10,212 bases of DNA from J054 sp051008735 (GTDB taxonomy: Bacteria; Pseudomonadota; Gammaproteobacteria; Steroidobacterales; GCA-2729495). The position numbers were made by a program, and so were the translations under genes. A model generated the notes under the pieces. That model was not told the origin of the DNA. It did not search any database and saw nothing but the letters and a program-made list of their open reading frames with translations. This document shows, in pieces, positions 6,228 to 10,212 of the stretch; position 1 is the first letter of the stretch, and each line of letters starts with the position of its first letter. The stretch is from NCBI GenBank assembly GCA_051008735.1, contig JBPCXH010000158.1, positions 1 through 10,212 on the forward strand. Direction: 5' to 3'.

Positions 6228-6500
6228 CTACTTGCTCTTCCGGTCGCCCGAGTGGCCCTTGAAGGTGCGCGTTACAGCGAACTCCCCAAGCTTGTGGCCC
6301 ACCATATTTTCGGAGATCAGCACGGGCACGTGATCACGTCCGTTATGGACAGCGATGGTCAAACCAACCATGTCCGGCAGAATCAGCGAACGACGCGACC
6401 AGGTCTTGATTGGCCGCCGGCTGTTAGTGCGAGCTGCCTCGGCAACCTTGGTCGCCAGATGCGCGTCAACAAACGGCCCTTTCTTAACGGAACGTGGCAC
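6228..6500 (-). CDS. rpsS: 30S ribosomal protein S19
   Basis: S19 is a 30S head protein that interacts with S13 and approaches the A-site tRNA. The 90-residue product has P-R-S-V-K-K-G-P-F-V-D, the T-W-S-R-R-S segment, I-A-V-H-N-G-R-D-H-V-P-V, M-V-G-H-K-L-G-E-F and F-K-G-H-S. The start is GTG at 6498-6500. It is supported by the conserved (M)PRS N-terminus, an AGGGA Shine-Dalgarno 5 nt upstream, and no nearer ATG that keeps the conserved end. The gap to rplB is 18 nt. Confidence 0.98.
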   Translation of the reverse strand: MPRSVKKGPFVDAHLATKVAEAARTNSRRPIKTWSRRSLILPDMVGLTIAVHNGRDHVPVLISENMVGHKLGEFAVTRTFKGHSGDRKSK

Positions 6501-6518
6501 TTTGGTCCCTCGCCTCCC

Positions 6519-7346
6519 TTACTTGCGATTACGCCGACGGACGATCATGCCGTCGGTGCGCTTATTACTGCGGGTCTTGTAACCCTTGGTTGGCACGCCC
6601 CAGGGCGTTACCGGATGGCGGCCACCCGAAGTACGGCCTTCGCCGCCACCATGGGGATGATCCACCGGATTCATGGCAACACCGCGGACTGTCGGTCTGC
6701 GACCGCGCCAGCGCGAGGCGCCGGCCTTGCCGAGCTTGCGCAGGTTGTGCTCACCGTGACCTACCTCGCCCACCGTGGCGCGACAATTCACGTGAACCTT
6801 GCGCATCTCACCCGATCGCATGCGCAAGGTGGCGTAGACACCCTCGCGGGCAACCAACTGCGCACTGCCACCCGCAGCACGGACCATCTGGGCACCCTTG
6901 CGAGGCTTCAGCTCTACACAGTGCACCAGGGTACCGAGGGGGATATTCCGTAACGGCAATGCGTTACCAATCTTGATGGGCGCTTCCCGGCCAGACATCA
7001 CTTCATCACCGGCGGCCAGCTTCTTGGAGGCCAGGATGTAACGGCGCTCACCATCAGAATAGAGAATCAATGCCAGGTGGGCGCTGCGGTTAGGATCGTA
7101 TTCAATCCGTTCGACGCGGCCCGGAATGCCATCCTTATCACGTTTAAAATCAACGATGCGGTAGTGGTGCTTGTGACCACCGCCACGATGGCGAGTCGTA
7201 ATGCGACCGCGGTTGTTACGTCCACCCGTACTGGATTTTTTCTCCAGCAGCGGCGCATGGGGCTCGCCCTTGTGCAGCTCGGGCGAACGCACTTTTACCG
7301 TAAAGCGTCGGCCAGGCGAGGTGGGCTTAAGTTTTTGCAGTGGCAT
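6519..7346 (-). CDS. rplB: 50S ribosomal protein L2
   Basis: L2 is a primary rRNA binder near the peptidyl-transferase centre and forms an intersubunit bridge. The 275-residue product (E. coli 273) has the expected order: a basic N-terminal extension, R-N-N-R-G-R-I-T-T-R-H-R-G-G-G-H-K, an OB-type domain with V-E-R-I-E-Y-D-P-N-R, an SH3-like domain, and the C-terminal N-P-V-D-H-P-H-G-G-G-E-G-R. In this last motif H230 matches the conserved His229 of E. coli (counted without Met), which has been linked to activity. An AGAGGT Shine-Dalgarno lies in the 17-nt gap after rplW. Confidence 0.99.
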   Translation of the reverse strand: MPLQKLKPTSPGRRFTVKVRSPELHKGEPHAPLLEKKSSTGGRNNRGRITTRHRGGGHKHHYRIVDFKRDKDGIPGRVERIEYDPNRSAHLALILYSDGERRYILASKKLAAGDEVMSGREAPIKIGNALPLRNIPLGTLVHCVELKPRKGAQMVRAAGGSAQLVAREGVYATLRMRSGEMRKVHVNCRATVGEVGHGEHNLRKLGKAGASRWRGRRPTVRGVAMNPVDHPHGGGEGRTSGGRHPVTPWGVPTKGYKTRSNKRTDGMIVRRRNRK

Positions 7347-7363
7347 CGTATCGACCTCTTAAC

Positions 7364-7672
7364 CTATTCCGCGCCCAGGAAATCAATTTCGTTACCTTCA
7401 GCGAGGCTAACGTAGGCTTTTTTCCAATCCTGACGACGACCGGTGGTCTGGCCGAAGCGCTTGATCTTTCCGCGACAGTTCACCATCCGCACTTTCTCAA
7501 CCTGGACTTCGAACAGCAGCTCGACGGCGCGACGGACTTCCTGCTTGGTCGAATCGGGCCGCACCCGAAACACAACCTGATTGGTGAGTTCACCGACACG
7601 CGTACTTTTCTCCGACAAATGCGGACCAAGCAACACGCCCATCAAGCGCTCCTGATTGGCGATGGCAGTCAT
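7364..7672 (-). CDS. rplW: 50S ribosomal protein L23
   Basis: L23 borders the exit tunnel and is the main docking site for trigger factor and SRP. The 102-residue product includes E-R-L-M-G-V-L-L-G-P-H-L-S-E-K; E21 matches the E. coli Glu18 used for trigger-factor binding. The C-terminal part has G-R-R-Q-D-W-K-K-A-Y-V. The ATG overlaps the rplD stop in an ATGA (7669-7672), and GAGGAG sits 8 nt upstream inside rplD. An in-frame Met at codon 11 is rejected because the family extends further upstream. Confidence 0.98.
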   Translation of the reverse strand: MTAIANQERLMGVLLGPHLSEKSTRVGELTNQVVFRVRPDSTKQEVRRAVELLFEVQVEKVRMVNCRGKIKRFGQTTGRRQDWKKAYVSLAEGNEIDFLGAE

Positions 7673-8274
7673 GCGAAGCGCTCCTCAAGGCCTTTCACTG
7701 CCGCCGCGGTGGCGATAACAGTGGGGTAGCGAATCAAGCTGACCGGGTCGACTTCGCGCAGATCAAGAATGTCGACGTCAGGCAAATTCCGTGCAGCCAG
7801 ACAGGTATCGGTGTGGTACTGGTCGACGACGATCAGGGCAGAGCTAAAACCAAGCGTCTCGAGCTTGGCGGCGAACTCACGCGTTTTGGCGTTCTCGCAC
7901 TCGAAACTATCCACGACAACCAGGCGCTCCTGGCGCAGGAGTTCGGACAGAATCGAACGCATGCCAGCGCGGTACATTTTTCGATTGACCTTCTGCTCGT
8001 AATCCCGGGGGCGCGCGGCGAAAGCGCGGCCACCACCGACCCAGATCGGACTGCGAATCGTGCCGGCACGCGCCCGACCGGTGCCCTTCTGGCGCCATGG
8101 CTTGGTGCCGCCGCCGCGGGCGTCGGAACGGGTCTTTTGTGCCTTGCTGCCACTGCGCGCCTGGGCACGATGGGCAGTCACAATCTGGTGGACCAGAGCC
8201 TCGTTGAAGTCAGCGCCGAAGGTGCTGTCCGCGACCTCCACGCTTTTCTTTCCACCATGAATTTTGATCTTCAT
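7669..8274 (-). CDS. rplD: 50S ribosomal protein L4
   Basis: L4 has a globular surface domain and a long loop reaching the exit tunnel. In E. coli it also represses its own S10 operon by acting on the leader RNA. The product is 201 residues if it starts at the ATG at 8272-8274. A GTG one codon earlier (8275-8277) is possible, but GGAG at 8282-8285 is better spaced (7 nt) for the ATG, and this choice makes the loop Lys63 (KPWRQKGTGRAR) line up with E. coli numbering. The macrolide-relevant loop looks wild-type, and F-N-E-A-L-V-H-Q and K-M-Y-R-A-G-M-R-S-I-L-S-E-L are typical. It is the leading candidate regulator of the leader at 8937-9180. Confidence 0.98.
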   Translation of the reverse strand: MKIKIHGGKKSVEVADSTFGADFNEALVHQIVTAHRAQARSGSKAQKTRSDARGGGTKPWRQKGTGRARAGTIRSPIWVGGGRAFAARPRDYEQKVNRKMYRAGMRSILSELLRQERLVVVDSFECENAKTREFAAKLETLGFSSALIVVDQYHTDTCLAARNLPDVDILDLREVDPVSLIRYPTVIATAAAVKGLEERFA

Positions 8275-8281
8275 CACCTGA

Positions 8282-8285
8282 CTCC
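8282..8285 (-). promoter_or_regulatory. Ribosome binding site of rplD
   Basis: GGAG lies 7 nt before the ATG at 8274 and 4 nt before the GTG at 8277, which favours the ATG as the rplD start. Confidence 0.7.
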
Positions 8286-8291
8286 GCAGCT

Positions 8292-8936
8292 TCAGCTTCG
8301 CGCCTTGATGGCGGGCTGGATTACGAGGCGACCGCCGCGATGACCCGGCACTGCGCCTTTGACGAGGATCAGGTTACGTTCCGGATCCACTTTTACGACT
8401 TCGAGGTTCTGGGCGGTGCGACGAACATTGCCAAGATGACCGGACATTTTCTTGCCCTTGAACACGCGCCCTGGCGTCTGGTTCTGGCCGATGGAGCCCG
8501 GTGCCCGGTGAGCCAGCGAGTTGCCATGGGTCGCGTCCTGCGTCTTGAAATGGTGACGCTTAACCGCACCGGCGTAGCCCTTACCAATACTGGTACCGAC
8601 CACATCAACAATCTGGCCCGGCTCGAAACGTTCGACGGTCAGTTCAGCTCCGGTCAGCACATCTTCGCCTTCGCCTGCGCCGAGGCGGAACTCCCAGAGA
8701 CCCTCACCGGGCTCGGCAGACGCCGCGGCGTACTGGCCTGCCAGGGGCTTGGACAGACGCGAGGCTTTGCGACTGCCGGTCGTGACCTGCAGCGCTGAGT
8801 AGCCGTCAGAATCTGCGGTCTTAACCCGCGTCACGCGGTTAGGCAGCGCCTCGATAACCGTGACAGGCACAGATTCGCCTGCCTCAGTAAAGACGCGAGT
8901 CATACCGCATTTTTTGCCGATGAGCCCGATGGCCAT
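8292..8936 (-). CDS. rplC: 50S ribosomal protein L3
   Basis: L3 is one of the first proteins to bind 23S rRNA and extends a loop towards the peptidyl-transferase centre. The 214-residue product starts M-A-I-G-L-I-G-K-K-C-G-M-T-R-V-F and contains the loop H-R-A-P-G-S-I-G-Q-N-Q-T-P-G-R-V-F-K-G-K-K-M. Within it Q151 and Q153 lie where E. coli L3 is methylated on a glutamine by PrmB. It is slightly longer than E. coli L3 (209). The ATG has an AGAGGA Shine-Dalgarno 6 nt upstream. Unlike its neighbours it is preceded by a 269-nt gap with its own predicted promoter and structured leader. Confidence 0.99.
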   Translation of the reverse strand: MAIGLIGKKCGMTRVFTEAGESVPVTVIEALPNRVTRVKTADSDGYSALQVTTGSRKASRLSKPLAGQYAAASAEPGEGLWEFRLGAGEGEDVLTGAELTVERFEPGQIVDVVGTSIGKGYAGAVKRHHFKTQDATHGNSLAHRAPGSIGQNQTPGRVFKGKKMSGHLGNVRRTAQNLEVVKVDPERNLILVKGAVPGHRGGRLVIQPAIKARS

Positions 8937-8942
8937 GCCGGA

Positions 8943-8948
8943 TCCTCT
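8943..8948 (-). promoter_or_regulatory. Ribosome binding site of rplC
   Basis: AGAGGA lies 6 nt before the rplC ATG. A second purine-rich GGAGGA further upstream (within 8961-8966) is buried in the hairpin at 8955-8975 and is too far from the ATG to be the main site. Confidence 0.8.
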
Positions 8949-8954
8949 GCTGCC

Positions 8955-8975
8955 CCGAATCCTCCATGGAACCGG
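8955..8975 (-). other. Hairpin just upstream of the rplC ribosome binding site
   Basis: In RNA sense: CCGG-U-UCC-AUGGA-GGA-U-UCGG, i.e. 4 bp (one G-U), a U-U mismatch, 3 bp and a 5-nt loop. It contains an AUG and a GGAGGA that do not serve an obvious gene. It could position or occlude the ribosome near the rplC start. Confidence 0.45.
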
Positions 8976-9002
8976 AACAATTTAATAAATGAAACAAATA
9001 CC

Positions 9003-9039
9003 ACGGCCAGGCTACTGGTTTTATATATGCCTGTGCCGC
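9003..9039 (-). other. Bulged GC hairpin followed by a U-rich tract in the rplC leader
   Basis: Arms GCGGC-A-CAGGC (9039 to 9029) and GCCUGGCCGU (9012 to 9003) form 10 pairs with one bulged A and one G-U, around a 16-nt A/U-rich loop (9013-9028). The RNA downstream (about 8982-9001) is U-rich but interrupted. A smaller CCAG-UAGC-CUGG hairpin competes for the same 3' arm. This may be a transcription pause or attenuation element; it is not a canonical terminator. Confidence 0.45.
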
Positions 9040-9046
9040 CGTCTGC

Positions 9047-9108
9047 CCGCCTGACCTCTGACGCCTGAGATCGCGCCTTGCGGAGTCTTCCCCCCGTAGG
9101 TCAGCCGG
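9047..9108 (-). other. Predicted three-way-junction RNA in the rplC leader
   Basis: Closing stem: CCG-G-CUGACCU (9108 to 9098) pairs with AGGUCAG-G-CGG (9057 to 9047), i.e. 7 + 3 bp around one G-G mismatch. Inside are two hairpins: CGGGG-GGAAGA-CUCCG (9081-9096, one G-U) and GGCGC-GAUCUCAG-GCGUC (9060-9077, one G-U). Joining strands are 1, 3 and 2 nt long. Such a compact junction is typical of protein- or ligand-binding RNAs. It was found by hand pairing, not by a folding program. Confidence 0.5.
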
Positions 9109-9143
9109 TGCTGCTGCTGTCAGCCCATCTCTTGCGCAACTAA

Positions 9144-9171
9144 GCCCGGTGCGGGAAAACCCGCGCCGGGC
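9144..9171 (-). other. Strong GC hairpin at the 5' end of the rplC leader
   Basis: GCCCGG-C-GCGGG-UUUU-CCCGC-A-CCGGGC: 11 GC pairs around a single C-A mismatch with a UUUU loop. It starts about 10 nt after the predicted transcription start. The downstream sequence (UUAGUUGCGC) lacks a U run, so it is more likely a leader hairpin or 5' stabiliser than an intrinsic terminator of tuf-rpsJ, though partial termination is not excluded. Confidence 0.6.
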
Positions 9172-9186
9172 CGTAGCGAGCCGAAA

Positions 9187-9214
9187 ATTATAGCACTAAT
9201 TCTGTTCAGTTCAA
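9187..9214 (-). promoter_or_regulatory. Predicted sigma70 promoter for rplC and downstream genes
   Basis: A perfect -10 TATAAT (9187-9192) is preceded by the extended -10 dinucleotide TG (TGCTATAAT). At 16 nt spacing lies a -35 TTGAAC (9209-9214; four of six consensus matches), placed in the last codons of rpsJ and running up to its stop. Predicted transcription start is near 9180. The sequence is A/T-rich upstream of the -35. This would let rplC onwards be transcribed independently of tuf-rpsJ. Confidence 0.75.
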
Positions 9215-9520
9215 TTTGATTTGCACGTCCACCCCAGCAGGGAGTTCCAGCTTCATCAGGGCGTCCACGGTCTTGTCCGTGGGCTCCACGATATCCATCA
9301 TCCGCTTGTGGGTCCGCAGCTCATACTGGTCCCGGGCGTCCTTATTGACGTGGGGCGAAATCAGGACCGTAAAACGCTCTTTCTTGGTGGGCAGCGGCAC
9401 CGGCCCGCGGACCTGGGCCCCCGTGCGCTTGGCCGTCTCCACGATCTCCCGGGCTGAGTTATCGATCAGCCGGTGATCAAAGGCCTTGAGGCGGATTCTG
9501 ATGTTCTGATTAGTGGCCAT
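9206..9520 (-). CDS. rpsJ: 30S ribosomal protein S10 (NusE)
   Basis: S10 is a 30S head protein and, as NusE, a transcription antitermination factor working with NusB and NusG. The 104-residue product is close to E. coli S10 (103): I-R-I-R-L-K-A-F-D-H-R-L-I-D, E-I-V-E-T-A-K-R-T-G-A-Q-V-R-G-P, the extended loop around 45-68 with K-K-E-R-F-T-V-L-I-S-P-H-V-N-K-D-A-R-D-Q-Y-E, and A-G-V-D-V-Q-I. The ATG is only 5 nt after the tuf stop, with just a weak GAG as Shine-Dalgarno, so translation probably depends on coupling to tuf. It is separated from rplC by 269 nt. Confidence 0.99.
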   Translation of the reverse strand: MATNQNIRIRLKAFDHRLIDNSAREIVETAKRTGAQVRGPVPLPTKKERFTVLISPHVNKDARDQYELRTHKRMMDIVEPTDKTVDALMKLELPAGVDVQIKLN

Positions 9521-9525
9521 TGTGC

Positions 9526-10212
<687 letters not shown>

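Larger units (their letters stand above)
8937..9180 (-). promoter_or_regulatory. Predicted structured 5' leader of rplC
   Basis: This noncoding stretch follows the promoter at 9187-9214 and ends at the rplC start. By hand it folds into four successive elements: a GC hairpin (9144-9171), a three-way junction (9047-9108), a bulged hairpin (9003-9039) followed by a U-rich tract, and a hairpin (8955-8975) next to the Shine-Dalgarno. I found no plausible coding frame in it. Within this cluster all other gaps are 33 nt or less. It resembles in length and position-before-operon the L4-responsive S10 leader of E. coli, but there the leader precedes rpsJ. Function is inferred; folding was not computed. 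Confidence 0.6.

Noticed and set aside
6252..6953. A 233-codon plus-strand open frame antisense to rpsS and rplB
   Set aside because: Same reasoning: complete overlap with real genes and no family resemblance.
8860..9012. Short leader peptides in the rpsJ-rplC gap, for example a GTG frame of about 32 codons overlapping rplC, an AUG frame of about 26 codons, and a two-codon AUG-GGC-UGA
   Set aside because: No Shine-Dalgarno at sensible spacing for the longer frames, no codon pattern suggesting attenuation by a specific amino acid, and the two-codon frame is too short to judge.
9018..9028. Second promoter at TATATAAAA within the rplC leader
   Set aside because: The A/T run looks like a -10, but no -35-like hexamer lies 15-19 nt upstream (the region is GC-rich), and the stretch is better explained as the loop of the hairpin at 9003-9039.
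9144..9171. Intrinsic terminator for the tuf-rpsJ transcript
   Set aside because: The stem is strong enough, but the RNA after it (UUAGUUGCGC) has no U run, and the hairpin also lies downstream of a better promoter, which fits a leader element better.

Overview
The window is a contiguous piece of a bacterial ribosomal-protein supercluster, with every gene on the minus strand (transcription runs from high to low coordinates). Gene content, gene order and protein sequences point to a gammaproteobacterium outside the enterics. S14 is the long zinc-free form, L30 is present, and S10, L16, S3 and L2 align closely by eye with the Escherichia coli proteins. Unlike E. coli, tuf sits directly upstream of rpsJ. 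I cannot name the genus from sequence alone.

Reading in the direction of transcription: the 3' part of tuf (EF-Tu, running off the right edge); rpsJ (S10) only 5 nt later; an unusually long 269-nt gap; then S10-operon genes rplC, rplD, rplW, rplB, rpsS, rplV, rpsC, rplP, rpmC, rpsQ; then, after only 28 nt, spc-operon genes rplN, rplX, rplE, rpsN, rpsH, rplF, rplR, rpsE, rpmD, rplO and the first 35 codons of secY (running off the left edge). From rplC to secY the genes are packed with gaps of 0-33 nt or short overlaps (rplD/rplW 4 nt, rplP/rpmC 1 nt, rpmD/rplO abutting), which suggests one translationally coupled transcript. Nothing on the plus strand looks like a real gene.

The one stretch that ordinary annotation does not explain is the rpsJ-rplC gap (8937-9205). 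It begins with a consensus-like extended -10 promoter whose -35 lies in the last codons of rpsJ. The predicted 244-nt leader that follows can fold by eye into a strong GC hairpin, a three-way junction, a third hairpin followed by a U-rich tract, and a small hairpin just before the rplC Shine-Dalgarno sequence. In E. coli the S10 operon is controlled by L4 through a leader upstream of rpsJ. Here rpsJ is fused to tuf, and the leader-like region lies between rpsJ and rplC. This suggests that autogenous control has moved downstream of rpsJ, or that a different control RNA has evolved there. A second, smaller candidate is a GNRA-capped hairpin at the rplX-rplE junction, the place where E. coli S8 represses the spc operon.

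Functionally, the genes supply EF-Tu, 21 ribosomal proteins (large subunit: L2-L6, L14-L16, L18, L22-L24, L29, L30; small subunit: S3, S5, S8, S10, S14, S17, S19) and the SecY translocon channel.
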